DNA of 64,000 nt from Rachycentron canadum (lineage: Eukaryota; Chordata; Actinopteri; Carangiformes; Rachycentridae), in NCBI GenBank assembly GCA_038496675.1, contig CM076668.1, positions 259,807 through 323,806 on the forward strand. Direction: 5' to 3'. The position numbers were made by a program, and so were the translations under genes. Below are positions 35,952 to 49,200 of this stretch, one piece after another (the stretch's first letter is position 1; each line of letters starts with the position of its first letter). The notes under the pieces were generated by a model. That model ran no database searches and was not told the origin of the DNA. It saw only the letters and a program-made list of their open reading frames with translations.

Positions 35952-36075
35952 GAGGAAAGGCAATTTTATTTGTATAGCCCATTTTTACAAACAGTTTGTC
36001 TCAAAGGGCTTTACATAGCATCATAACAACATCCTCTGCCCTTAGACCCTCACATCGACCCTCACATCGACTGAG
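35952..36075 (-). mobile_element. Non-LTR element 3' tail (probable)
   Basis: GGCAATTTTATTTGTATAGC and CTCAAAGGGCTTTACATAGC resemble the 3' tail shared by many teleost LINEs and their SINE partners, read on the minus strand. The next bases, ACCCTCACATCG, are tandemly duplicated. Confidence 0.5.
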
Positions 36076-37039
36076 GTGTGTGATGTGTGTCAGAAAACAG
36101 TAACATTAGTAAGATTAAGTTCAAGTCAGCCACATGTATTTGGCTGTTGTTGGTTTCACTACTTTCTTTAGATTGTTTTATTTGATGATTGATAAATCAT
36201 GTTATAGGGGCTTCATAAAGTGGTATGATACTGTCAGTTTATTTACAAGCTGCATGAGGGTTGCACTTCATGTGTTTCTTGCTCTGTTAAACAGATTTAT
36301 ATCATTTTAAATAAAAACTACATTTTAATGAACTATAATTTCCCTTTTACAAAGTAATTGATTTTAATGTAAACTGTGATCTCTCCACAGTAAGCAATTG
36401 TTTTCCCTCAAAAAATTCAGTCTGTTAAGTGCAAACAAAAAATGAAGCTTTGTTTTTTTTCTATAAAAAATAGACCATCAGCACACAGGGCTCCATATCT
36501 TTCACTATAAACACCCCTGGTGCTTTAGTTATGGATTTGCCCTCTCGAAATCTGCATTTGTGCTGTCAACACACACACTGTGTTGTCTTCTTAAAGGGAT
36601 CATCATACCAGAAGTATTGCTGCCAGCATAAGCCACACAGGTTGCACATGGTTTTGCACAAGTTCACTCTTTTATCTGCCACAATTTTCCATTGTCATCA
36701 TATGGATCTCTAAATCCATATTGGTCCCATACATACTGAAATTATGCTGCTGTCTAGACCACTTGTCATTTACAAGGTTGACTGATGGCTGTAGTCAAGC
36801 AGCCAAACTCAAACTGACAGAATTTTTTTCATCAGTGATGAGAATCTGGTGTATGTCATTTTGACAGATTAGCGCAGAGTTATACAGCAGGTCTTGCGGC
36901 ATCACAATGTACAGAGTACATCGTGGAGGAAAAAAGAGCAACACATCTCACTATTTGAGTACTGAGGGGTTCACTGGAGTTTCACCAACCAATTGACATG
37001 AGCTGTGTCCGTATTTTCAGTAAATCAAGCACCTTTTTA
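36076..37039. other. Non-genic stretch, no gene seen
   Basis: AT-rich, short frames only. No ryr2 exon 1 candidate found. Confidence 0.55.
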
Positions 37040-37715
37040 GTGAGTGTTGGACAACTGTCCCATGGCTCCGATCTAGTTTGTTATAGTATTCATGGGCAGG
37101 ATCTCAAGGTGAAGCTGAGGTCAGAAGTGCATCTTTGCTCTACCCAGATGATGTGGTTGTGTTGGCGTCATCGGGGCGTAACCTCCAGGGCTCATTGGAG
37201 CATTTGCAGCCAAATGGGAAGCAGGCAGGATGAGAGTCAGCACCTCATCCTGGTCTGGCTGTGGTTCTCAGCCAGAAAACAGTGGACTGCTCCCTCTGGG
37301 TAGAGGGTGATCTACTGCTCCAAGGGAAGGAGTTCAAGCATCTCTCTCTGGCTCAGGGAGCTGAGTCATAAGGCAAAGCTGTTGCTAGGATGAGGAGCTT
37401 GGCCATCTGGAGGGAGCTCACAGTAGAGCTGCTCCTTGATGTTGAAAGGAGCCAGTGGTTGAAGTGGTTGAGGCATCTCATTAGGATTCTACAGGCATGT
37501 CCAACTGGGAGGAGTCTTCAGGGGTAGACCCAGAGTTGACTGAAGGAAGGGAGTTCCTACATAACCAGGAACACCTAGGGATTCTCCAGGAGGAGGTGGA
37601 AAGTGTTGCTGGAAAGAAGGATATCTGGAATTTCCTGCTTAGTCCACTACTTCTACAACCCAACCCCAGATATGAGGAGGAAGATGGATGGATGGATGCA
37701 TAGGTGGGTGAGGTG
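37040..37715 (+). mobile_element. LINE reverse-transcriptase fragment
   Basis: Broken frames recall the fish LINE RT catalytic box and downstream thumb: a PDDVVVLASS-like site near 37,145 (FADDVVLLASS in intact copies), VVLSQKTVDCS near 37,265, and CPTGRSLQG near 37,500. The copy ends in the GATGGATGGATG tail typical of some teleost non-LTR elements. It has many stops. Confidence 0.8.
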
Positions 37716-39049
37716 AGAGGATTGTGCAGCCGACCCCCTGTTGCAGAGGTCAAGTTTGGCTGAAGTGGTGCTGGTTAAAATATCTGTATTGTCTGAGTGT
37801 AGATTCAGCCTCCAGAACAACATTCAAACACTCAAGCGATTCATCTATTAATTATGACAAATATTAGCTCAAATATGTAATAGGATAAGATGATAAAGCC
37901 AAAAGGTTAAAGGTCAAGTACACTGTGACATCATAATTTTCTGCACTCTACTGAGTGCCATTCTAGTTTCCAGTATCTTCATTTGATTTTTTCTCTTCAC
38001 CTCATGGCTTGGTTAAAATTAAGTGAATGACATAAACACCTGTGGTGTGACATGCCAGCACTAATTAGATTTCTCACTTGAACCATTCCACCTCTACTAA
38101 ATACAGTCAGTCTCTGAGTCAGCCTCTAGTGGTCAATAGAGGAAATGCAGCCTCAGGCAGTTTCATGTTCCTTTCAATAATTATGGTTTCCACTTCAGTT
38201 AAAATGACTAAACAACACATTAAACACACACAGATCTGCTACTGCTACATGTAGCTCAGAAGCACTGCTGCTGATCTTCTGTCATCCTCTCTGTGTCTCT
38301 TTTCCATTCATTCTCAGAGTCTCTCTCTCATTTTCTCTCTCTCTCCATAGAAGGCTGGAATAGAGGTCTGGTGTTGACAGACACCAGACTTCTTCATGCA
38401 GGGAACAGTCTCTCTCCCTCTGTGTGTGTCAGCCATTATAAATGTTACAAAGGCATGATTCATCTTGATGATAGCCATAGCAGATATCTCAGCTACCTTC
38501 CCATTACTTGTGTGTATATGTGTGTGGGCAGGAGGGGCTGTATGTGCCAGACATTATAAATGTCATTAAGTCTTTACACCAGTTTCCAACAAACCTTACA
38601 TGGCTGTGTGTCTCTGGATGTGTGTGCTGGTATTCCCTCAGCCCACATTCCGAGAAAATTAGAATAAAACTGATGAAAGGGACATTGAGACTTGCAGTGA
38701 CTGATGAATTCCCAACAACAACCACAAAGACCCTTGATTGGAACCACTTTACTCATTTTCATTTTTATCAATAAAAATTCACTCTTCAGCATCATCAAGC
38801 TGCAAAGAGTAACACTGAGAAACCAGAATTGCTCTCTGGGGAGACAGCATCCACTCTGTGGCCATTTCCAACCACACTGAGTTTGTCTGCGCTTCAAGTG
38901 GAGACAGCCTCATAAATGATGAAACAACTGACGCGCTCCCCTGTATTTGTCGACTATGTCATGTCAACATCATCACAGAATCAGACAGAGATAAAATCAT
39001 CATTTAGCATCATCAAAGGGAAATAGCAAACAGAAAAAGCAAATAAACT
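37716..39049. other. Non-genic stretch, no gene seen
   Basis: CT-rich patches near 38,320-38,345. No exon recognised. Confidence 0.55.
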
Positions 39050-39735
39050 GGATACTCAGGACATAGTATTCAAGCTGTTATAAAGACATTTGAAGAATCA
39101 ATAGAGGTCAAGGACAAAAAAAGGACTGGAAGGACAAGAAAACTTTTAAAATATGATGAGAAGTGACAGAGTTTCTTCATTGAGAGAAGAAGTAGTCCGG
39201 GAAGGACCTGCATCTGGCAGCTTCATCAGGATGAAGCCAAGTTGACCTTCTACAGTTAGAAGAAGCTTGATCAGGAATGAGCTTTGTGGAAGGGCAGCAG
39301 CCAAGAAACCACTTTTTCAGAAGGGGAACAGGGTGAAAAGACTAAGATATGCTAAAGCTCAGAGAGACTGGAATGAAGATCAGTGAAAAGGAGTTTTAAG
39401 TTTTTAAGTGATCAATCCAAGTTGGAAATTTTGGGTCCAATCGTGGACAATATGTGAGGAGAAGAGTTGGAGAGAGATGAAGAATGATGCTTGAGGTCTT
39501 CAGTGAAACATGGTGGAGGTTCTGTCCTGAATTGATGAGATTGACTAACCTCTACAGAGACCAGACCTGAATATTATAGAGGCAATGTGGGATCACCTGG
39601 ACAGAGAAAGAAATGAAAGACAGCCTCAATCTAAAGAAGAACTAGGGAAATGCTGAAAGAACCTGGTATAATATACCACAGGATGACTTCAGAAAACTTA
39701 GGACAGTCTCCCCAAGAGTTTAAGATGTGCTTAGT
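39050..39735 (+). mobile_element. Tc1-like transposon, family B, truncated
   Basis: The sequence follows a Tc1 transposase from the second HTH (GRTRKLLKYDEK-like at 39,130), through KRLRYAKAH-like and SNRGQYVRRRVGER-like segments, to VKHGGGSVL near 39,515. It then jumps to RPDLNIIEAMWDHLDRE near 39,560-39,605, so the central catalytic part is deleted. No intact frame. Confidence 0.8.
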
Positions 39736-39759
39736 GCCAAGTGTCCAGATCCTGAGGCA

Positions 39760-40480
39760 GCAAAGCCCCAGATCCTGACCTTCCTCCACTGCCCTTCAGC
39801 GTTGGGATGTCTTCATGTTGGTGTACGGAGCCTTTTTACACTGTATGTAGCTGCATGTTCTTCCTGAACAGTTCAACTGTGGCTTCGTCAGTCAGAACAT
39901 TTTCCCAGCAGTCCTGTGGAGGGTCAAGTTGCTCTTTGTCAAACTTCAGGGACACAGCCATGTTTTTTGGAGAGCAGCAGCTTCCTCTGTGGTGTCCTGC
40001 CATAGACTTGCAGCCAACTCTTCGGTCGACTCTTGAATAGAGATGTTGGTCAGTTCAATGACACCTCCTGTTCTTTTCTGTTCCTCTGGTTCTTCACCTC
40101 AGTGAAGACCCTGTATTGTTTCTTTGGAGTCATCTTGGCAGGATATCCTCTTCTAAGGAGAGTAGCCACAGAACTAAATGTCTCCATCTGTAGACAATCT
40201 GTCTGACCATAGCCTGATGAACTCTAAACTCTCTGAGATGAGCCCTTTGTAGCCCTTAAACTTTATGCTAATAAACAGTTCTTGATGCTAGGTCTTCTGC
40301 CAGCTCCCTGTGAGCCTTGGTTCACATCAGCAGATGCTTCTTGTGAACATCAAACTGCAAATGTTAAAGTGGCTCTAACCCACATATTCACAATGACTGC
40401 TGCTAACCCTGACCCCAGTTAGCTTCTGTTCAGATCTTTAGTCCAAGAGTTCATATCAAGATACATCTACACATAAATAC
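39760..40480 (-). mobile_element. Tc1-like transposon, family C, truncated
   Basis: On the + strand the reverse complement of a transposase is visible: GTCAGAACATTTTCCCAGCA (DDE region), GAGTCATCTTGGCAGGATAT (the GRP linker), and TTCTTGATGCTAGGTCTTCTG (the N-terminal HTH). Many indels. It sits back to back with the family B copy. Confidence 0.78.
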
Positions 40481-42781
40481 AATTCCTGATTATGTTACTA
40501 GAAACTGTTGGTTTATGAGTGTGTCATATAAGTGGATACATAATCCTGTGATGGCTATTCCACTGAACTACAGATGTGCGTGCAAAAGCAGAAAATTAAT
40601 AATGTGTTAGTAAAAACAACGGGAAGAAGACTGCAAGACCACAAACAGCTGAAAACACTAAGGACTTAAAATGTTGAAAAATGGTTCTGGATGGTATTTA
40701 TAGGGAAGAAAATGAATCTAACATAAGTAGGAGTTGGGTGTGGTTACTGGTGCAACACAGCACCCCACGGAACACATCTGTGGTCAAAGGGGGAAACAGA
40801 CTGACAAATGAGTTCAGAGTTATTTCTGAATGCCACACGTTTCTTCAGTTTTTGAGAAAAATAAATAAACTGCACCTGGACTGAAAATCCTATCACTAGT
40901 GATTGGATTAAAACCTAAAATAAAAATCCAAACTGAATGAATGAAGTGAGACAAAGGTTGGTTGTTTAGTCTGATTATCAGACTGATATGAGCTGCTGCA
41001 GACCTTCCTCTAGGCTCCATCCACTTAAAAACCATACTAAGTTTAAAATACTGTTTTTGACAGCTTCAACTACACTATGGGTATACACGCATCACTCTTA
41101 TTCACTCACTACATAATACACACTCAGTACAGTCTCTAAAGTGAGTAGTAAACTGACTGTTTGGAATCAGTCCTTATTTACTGCCTGTCATTTTATTTGA
41201 ACTCTGACTGTGACAGTGCCCTCCAAAATGCAACAATGGAATTAAATAGAAATAAAAAATAAACCACAGTCTCACAAGGCAGTGCTGCGTTTTAGTGATG
41301 AGGCTGACAGAAATAATCAGCTGACATATGCACAATGAAAGTGCTGTTGGACATGAGGGCATCCAGAACACATTAGTGTCCTGCTATTGAAACTTTGAAT
41401 GATTTCAAGAAAGCCAGTTTCAGGTGAGGTGTGTGTCTGTGCTGCACATCTACACACACTTGCATCATTTCCTGCCTCTCAGTGGGTCAACAGCTGGAAA
41501 ATCTCTTCACATCTCAGTGCTGTTCACTTCAATAATTATCAAGCCATTATCAAGCCATGTGTCTGTCTGTTCTCTGACTCCTGCTCTGTGACCACGAGTC
41601 CTCGCTGAGTCACAGATGGAGTTTGATGTTGTCGAACAAGTAGTTTAGTGGTGTGTACCAACTGTGACTTCAACTCAGATCACCTACTTCATCCTTGATG
41701 GCACACAGACAATTGCTTCAAACTGTGACACTGTGTGCAGCTGAGACTGTAGCACACGCACACAGTATGTAGGGGTAGACTGACTATAGATGTGTGAGAG
41801 GCTACAGAAGGATTAGCTGCCGTGATCTGTGAGCAGATAGATCTTTAATTGATTGTAACACTCTGATGGAGGACATGTTATAGAGCTGTGACTGTGTGAC
41901 TGACTGATAAGAAGCTTATCATAGCCACATAGCTTAGGACACACTGTGCCTCAGTGCATACCAGAGTGAGTGTGTGTATGTGTCTGACAAAGCAAGTGTG
42001 TATTGCTTGTCTCTGATGTAATGACACTGTGTGCTTGTCTGTCTCAGTCTAACTCCTGATTAAAATGCATGAGTTGAAGTGAATGGGAAACAATATCTGT
42101 GTGATTTAGACTGTACAGACGTACAGGCTTTTTCTTTATTTAATGGTTCTGTATCATGACTCATCCATCAGAGGTAGAAACAGAAAGACAGCTGTAACCA
42201 TGTCCACAGGAAAATCTGAATCCCACTAATAAAACATAAAATAAAAATATTCTTTATTAGGCAAATGACAAAACCCTTTCTTCATTTAACGAAACTGTCA
42301 AAGTCCTCATTTGACAAAACCTTTGGTAAAATGAGTGAAGAAGAGAAGGTGGTGCTTCACCTTCTTCAGCTTAGTCTCTCTACACTTAGATGATTTCACT
42401 CTTCAGTCTCTGTCCATCACCAACAATCAGCACCAGTGCAGAAACAGTGCTCCCTTTATATAACGTGTGGAGGTTCAGGGTGATGGATGGCTGTGAATCA
42501 CTTCTCACTTCTCATCTGAGCTCATCCCCTCATGATGCTGCACTTTCAGTGCACATACTGTAGAAATAATGTGTAGAGAAGCTCAATGATCTTCACCAGA
42601 TTGGAAAAATCATCCAACATCCACATTTTGGTAACTGGACTGTTGATGTAGATTTGTGTCTACGGTTGTGTTCTGTTTTTACTCACTTTAACTGATGGAT
42701 TTACTGAGTTAATCATTTAGTGTGACTTAGTGGTAAACAAATGTGTTGAAGTGTAACTGTATTGTTTGTATGTGTGTTTAG
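40481..42781. other. Non-genic stretch upstream of the first visible ryr2 exon
   Basis: I searched by eye for ryr2 exon 1 (the short MADxxEGEDEIQFLRT-type exon) and did not find it. CA- and TG-rich short patches only. Confidence 0.5.
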
Positions 42782-42901
42782 GATGATGAGGTGGTCCTAC
42801 AGTGCTCAGCTACAATCCATAAGGAGCAACAGAAACTCTGTCTGGCTGCTGAAGGCTTTGGAAACAGACTTTGCTTCCTTGAATCTATCTCCAACTCCAA
42901 G
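42782..42901 (+). CDS. ryr2: ryr2 exon 2 (human residues 17-56)
   Basis: DDEVVLQCSATIHKEQQKLC and the following EGFGNRLCFLES are near-identical to human RyR2. 120 nt, phase 0 both sides. Confidence 0.96.
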
Positions 42902-43134
42902 GTACTGCCACAAGGTCATAAGAAATAGACACTGAAGTGTGACTGGACAACGTCAGTGTTACATGTTGTACACAATATGTGACGTCACAGTGATAAATCT
43001 TTGTGTCTGTTGTTTCAGAATGTGCCTCCAGATCTGTCCATCTGCACCTTTGTCTTGGAGCAGTCACTGTCAGTACGAGCCCTGCAGGAGATGCTGGCCA
43101 ACACAGAGGAGAAGGCTGAGGGGGTGAGTGTGAA

Positions 43135-43227
<93 letters not shown>

Positions 43228-46200
43228 CATCTGTACATCTATACTCTGGTGCTTCCCCTCAAACAGTAAGAAGGAGGCTGCTGAGGGTTCATTACACTGA
43301 AACACAGTCTTCAGACAGGTCCTTTAATTGGTTTGTTTTATGTGTAACATGAGTCAAATTGTAAAATGATTTGAGAAAATGTAAGAAAATGTGTTCTTTC
43401 CTTGATAAACTGCCACACTGATCAAACCTGTCTGCCATCTGCTGCTGCCCAGAGCAGGCCACTGCCAAACTCTGCTTCATTTTCTAAAAGATGAAGACAA
43501 AAGGATGGAGTGTACACAGAAATACAGCTTTTCTTTTTTTCATAATCAATGTGTTTCTAAAGAATGAACCTGTTAAAAGAAACTGCAGAGACATTATGTA
43601 ACTAACTTTCCTTTTAGATTTTGTTGAATTTAAACAAAAGCTACACAGAGCTGCAGTGACAGTGTGACGTTGTGGAGGAGGAGCTAATGATGAGTCTTAT
43701 CAGGATCTGCGGTTTATTCTCGGTTTTGTGCTGTAAAAATATTAACAACATAGACATGCACTTAAACAGAGAAGCATAGATACACACATAAAAACATAAA
43801 GCAACTGTGTCTACAAATAGCTGGCTGTCATGATCTGCTTCCTCACTTTCCCTCAGCCACTGGCTCTTCCCCCTTTCCCTTTCCTCATGTGCACCTGCTC
43901 CCACCTGTTTTCTGTCTCCATGCACCACAGCTCCCCTCTTCACTCATAGGCCAGTTCTTAACCACCCACCTCACATACCTGCCATTTTACCAGCTCTTTG
44001 TCAGATCACCAGTTCATGTTCCTGCTCACGGGCTCACAGTTTGGTCTGGACCTGCTCTATGTGTTAAGTGCCTTGAGGTATCTTTGTTATGATTTGGTTT
44101 TATATAAATACATTTTGATTGTTGATTGATTGAGAGATACAGTGGCTTCTCTCAATGTTAGATGAAGTCTCAAGGTAAAGAGCAGGTAGAAGGTAGGGGG
44201 AGTGATTAAAGTGTCCTGATGAGATGCTTTCATATTGTACACTCTTTATGAATCTCTATGGGTTTTCCTGGGCTACATACAGGGTCAGCCTCACTCTAGT
44301 CCAGATAAAAGGCTGCTGGTGATGTATGGTACAGAATATCAGGGAGAAAAGAGCTTGTGTACTTTAGGAGTTCAGATAACAGCTATCAATGATCCAACAC
44401 AAACACACGATGACTCATAAATGGATGATGAGCAAAACAAATGTTTCTGTTGACTTCATAGGCTCTCCTGCTGTTCCCTCAGCCATACACTTAAGTCCTC
44501 TATGGTGGCCCATGTGGGTCAACACAATCTAAAAGCCACAGCAAATATACAAAGGCTACAACACAAAAGTAAATTAAGGCTCAGTGGAAGTGAGTCTGTC
44601 TGCTATTTCTATGACAACAAATATGAAAATGAAAAAAGTCTAACCAAAGCACATAAATATGAAAATAGAAATGCATTAAAAAATTGCAACTAATTGCTTA
44701 GTTGCCTATATTTATCAGGAAAGTGTAGAGAGACAGAGAGAAGGGCAATGACACGCAGCAAGTAGTCCAGCCAGTCAGAAATCTTATTCATTTATTCAAA
44801 GTTTCTGAAGCAGTTGAAGCAACAGTGAAACATTGTTGCTTGTTAACTGGTTAGTGTTGCTATGCCATTGCCACAAATGAGCAATGTGTTTCAATGAGAT
44901 ACCTGCTGAAGATGCAGAAGGGTTCCCATCTCTGCTATGACCAACTTGTTACCAAGCAATACCATCAAGAGGAAGAACTGGTCATCACACCATGATTTGT
45001 AATTTGTGCAGGTTCTGCTTGTAGCAAAGCATCTCTGATGTTTATTTCACCTATTCATAGTCTTGTTGCCTCTTGGACCCACTACCTGACAGATTTTTGG
45101 TGTGATGTCAGCCGGGTGGCAGACAAAGGCAAGAGCATAGGTATGCTGATTCAAGATATTATAGACTGGTCCTAGATACACGGAACATCCCCTCTGGCAG
45201 AGAAGGAACCTGGGTTGGAGCAGAAGGTGGAGCTGTACCAACTAGATAAAGTTGGAGTCACCTCTACACATAGCAGATGCTCTGGAACCAAACTCCTGGA
45301 GAGCAGCTGGACTTTTCTGGAGTTGCCCAGGGTGACAGATGCTGGGCGGGTTAGGGGATACTCAAAGGCCCTGATGGAGAACTGCTTTTGGAGTGCTGCT
45401 CAGGCAACAAGAGGGTTGCCTCGATGTGACTGCAAGTCACTGAGGTGAAGGCTCTGAGTGTTGTGTGTGCTTAAGAACCAAACAACAGCTGGTGGTTGGG
45501 TCGAAGGTGAGACATGCCCATTTTAGTGTCTGCATCAAGAGATTGAAGTCTACATGTGTTTTGTGTTTTTTTGGACTTTGTGGAGAAGGCTTACAGCCAC
45601 ATAACCTAAAGGGGGTAAATGCAGCCATACCAAGCCCTTTGTAACAAGCCATTTGGTCCTTGAATAACCAAAGTCAGAGCTTTGTCTGCATTGCAAGTCA
45701 AACATGTTTTCAGTATCACTGTCTCTGATTCAGTTTCAGTGATTCAGTGATATGCATGGACAGGATCTCAAGGTGCAGCCAAGTTGAAGAGTGTGCTGGC
45801 ATTAGGATCCTCAGAAGTACATCTTTGCTCTTCGCAGATGATGTGGTTCTGTTGGCTTTATCACGGCATGACCTCCAGGAGTTCCTCATTGGAGTGGTAA
45901 AGTGAAGCACACAGGATGAGAGTCAGCACCTGAGGTTTGAGGCTGTTGTTCTCAGTCAGAAAACAGTGGACTGCTCCATGATCTACTGCCCCTAGTGAAG
46001 GAGCTCAAGTATCTCAGGATCTTATTCACGAGCGAAGGTAAGATGGAGCAGGGCACTGAAAGGCAGATTGGTATAGTGTCAACAGTAATGCAGACCCTGT
46101 ACCAGAGCATAGTGATAAAGAGGGAGCTGAGCTGGAAGATCTGATTTATCAACTAATCTTTGTCCCAAGCTTCAACTTAGTCTTGTGAGCTCTGAGTAGT

Positions 46201-49200
46201 GACCGACATAATGAGATCATGGATACAAGCGTCTGAAATGGGTTCATCTGCAGGGTGGCTGTGCTCAGCCTCAGAGATGGGTTGAGGAGCTCANGAGTCT
46301 ACTGTCTGTCCCCAAGCTCCCAAACTCTCTGCAGCATTCTCTGGCACAGGCTACAGTACAGCAAACATGGGAAGAGTCCAGTCGAGTCCAGTATCCAGGG
46401 AACATTCAGTACAGGTGTTAGTGCTGAGCAGCCTCAGAAGTGAGCGCATACAGACACAGGAAACATTTTTTGGTTAATTATGAAAATGTGGTGGGACGAT
46501 GGGCAAGCTTTAAATCCTTCTTTCAGTACCACGATAGCAAACTTCAATATTTAATAGAAAATCATCTCACAACCTGCTTTTTAGAAACTTCACTCTGTCG
46601 CTATACCTACCTCATACACCACAAATATAATACATATGGAAAATAACACATACATAAAAAAAGTGATTCCTACAAATTCTGGATTAAAAGGGAGAAATAT
46701 AACGTAACATCCTAATAACAGATATGGACAGAAATAAATGAATAATTATTTAGATTAAGCACAGACAGCCTGAACATTCAGAATAAATCTGTCCTCCTCA
46801 GACCCTCAAAGACCAAATGAAGATAACTTGAATAGGGCCAAAGTTAACCTGATGACATTAGCTCCCTCCAGGTCCAGTTGGGTGTTTTAACTCAAGTCCA
46901 TCCTAGAATAAAGCTATGTTTATTCTCACACTCTCCTCTGTGCCTCTGTAAGGATGATGCAAATCACAGTCCAGGCAGAACAGCTCCACAGTCGAGGCCA
47001 CACCGTGACACAAACTGAGACCCTAGTAAGGAGTAGCTAATGCTGCTGCATGAGCCTGTGAGTCAGGGACACATTTCTGCTCTATTTTCTGAGCTGTTGC
47101 TTGCTTTGTGTGTCTGTGTGTGTATTTGTTTGTCTGTGTGTGTGTAGGTGAGGCTTGCTGGTGGACCATCCATCCAGCATCAAAGCAGCGTTCAGAGGGA
47201 GAGAAGGTTAGAGTGGGAGATGATCTCATCCTGGTCAGCGTCTCCTCTGAAAGATATCTGGTCAGTAGCAGCTGTGAGTGGGAACATGTGTGAGGAGGAG
47301 GGGTCAAGTTTTGTTTGTTTAGCCTCTTCCCTCTTACTCTTTTTCCATCATTCCATTCTCTGCTTCCTCTTTCTTTGGTCCTTCATCATGCTTCTTTCAA
47401 AGGCTGAACAAAAGTGGACAAATCTCTGTAAAGTATGAAAGAAGAAAGGTTAAAGACAAAAATAAGACACTGTACAGACAGTATTCACTGGATGAACAGT
47501 CAACATCTACAGTGTGCCACATCAGAGCTGGGTTACCTCACCATATGGCCTTCAGAATTTATTCATGATTCAGATTTTACACTTTAGCCAAACTACAGTG
47601 TTATGACTATGCGACTTATTGATAAACTATTTGTCAAAAAACTTGTGCATGCACTCACCTAGTTGTTTGTTCTGAGCTCCTCCAGCAATCTCATCTGTCC
47701 TGAATGAAAAGCAGCCAATATATTCTATCCTGATGATAAAATTCTGAACTTTTTAAAAATAATAATCATATAGCTATGCAATCTCAACCCAAATGTGGGT
47801 AGTGTATCCACATGCAGCATGTGCACATTCACCTGTTGTTCACATAATATTCTCAGCTCTGTTGTTTCCAAATATTAATTTGTACTTTGCAGATAAAGCG
47901 CGTTTATATGGAGGAGAAGCCATCACAGCAGTCAAGGTCAAAGCTGAGTGAACACTGCCAGTGTCCTGTACAGACACTTCAAGTGTCAGTGTTCTGTAAC
48001 TATGGCGTGTGCAGCAGTGTGCAGAGTTGTACTTACTTCTTTCCTCTTAAATTCATCAAAACACATCATGTTACTTCTACAACTCTAATTGTACATATTG
48101 CTTTCTCTGCCCCCCCAGTCTGTACCACCACCTGTCCACCTCTCACTGTGCTGCCATGCAGCTGGTTAAAACAGTCTGGAGCACATAAGAGTCCTGTTTG
48201 AGCTGCTGAATACACATCTTAGACTGAGCAACATGTTCATTGTTATGTGTATTTCAGTCTGCTGTGTCATTAAATTGTGTCTCTCTTCCTGCAGCATCTG
48301 TCCTATGGCAATGGTAGTCTCCATGTAGATGCAGCCTTCCAGCAGACGCTGTGGAGTGTGGCTCCCATCTGCTCTGGCAGTGAAGTAGCACAAGGTAGCA
48401 TCTTCCTTTGTGCATCTTTTTTCCATCTACCTGCCTTTTGCTGTCTTACCTTCTTGCTTTTTTGTGTTGTTGGTATTTTTGGACAGATTGCGAAGTTGAG
48501 TTCAAATATCAGGACAAACGGGACAATGTTTGCAGGTGTGATGAAATTTCCAGATTGCAGACATGAGCAGCTCCTCAATCTCCTCTCTGCAATGCATTGT
48601 GGGACAACAGTGCATATCAAGAGCACACATAAAAACCAAGTGTATGTGCAGACATGATATGTATGAAATGTGGAATTGGGACACTTCAGATTTCCTGTCC
48701 TGATTGCCTCAGTGTCCCCACAGGTCTGCTGGTCTCAGAAGTACAAATCATGACCTGCTGTCCTACCACATCAGAAAATGAGCATGGTGGGGGAGTTCTG
48801 TCCTCCCCCTCTTTTTCACCTCTCCCCTGCCTTTTGTTTATCTTTCTCTTTCGTCCTGTTTTTTCCTCTGTGTCTGGTCTCTGTCTGCAGGTTTCCTGAT
48901 AGGAGGGGACGTCCTGCGTCTACTTCACGGTCACATGGATGAGTGTCTAACCGTTCCATCTGGGGAACATGGAGATGAACAAAGGAGGTATTGACTTTAC
49001 TCCTCTTGATATATGTGAAGTAGTTTTCTAGCAATGATTCTGAAATGGTGATCAGATCACAGAGTTATATATTTTCACGAAGATCCAGTACCTGCATTAT
49101 AATCTCTCAATGCCAAAGAAAAAAAACACTCTGGCACAACACAACAGCTCTAAAGTGTGTGATGGGGGACAAGTTCTTGTTCTGTGCAAAAATGTATTGT

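Noticed and set aside
28069..42781. Additional mtr exons
   Set aside because: I scanned for motifs such as GADIIETNTF, GALGPTN and the B12-binding DxHDIG; none was seen by eye.
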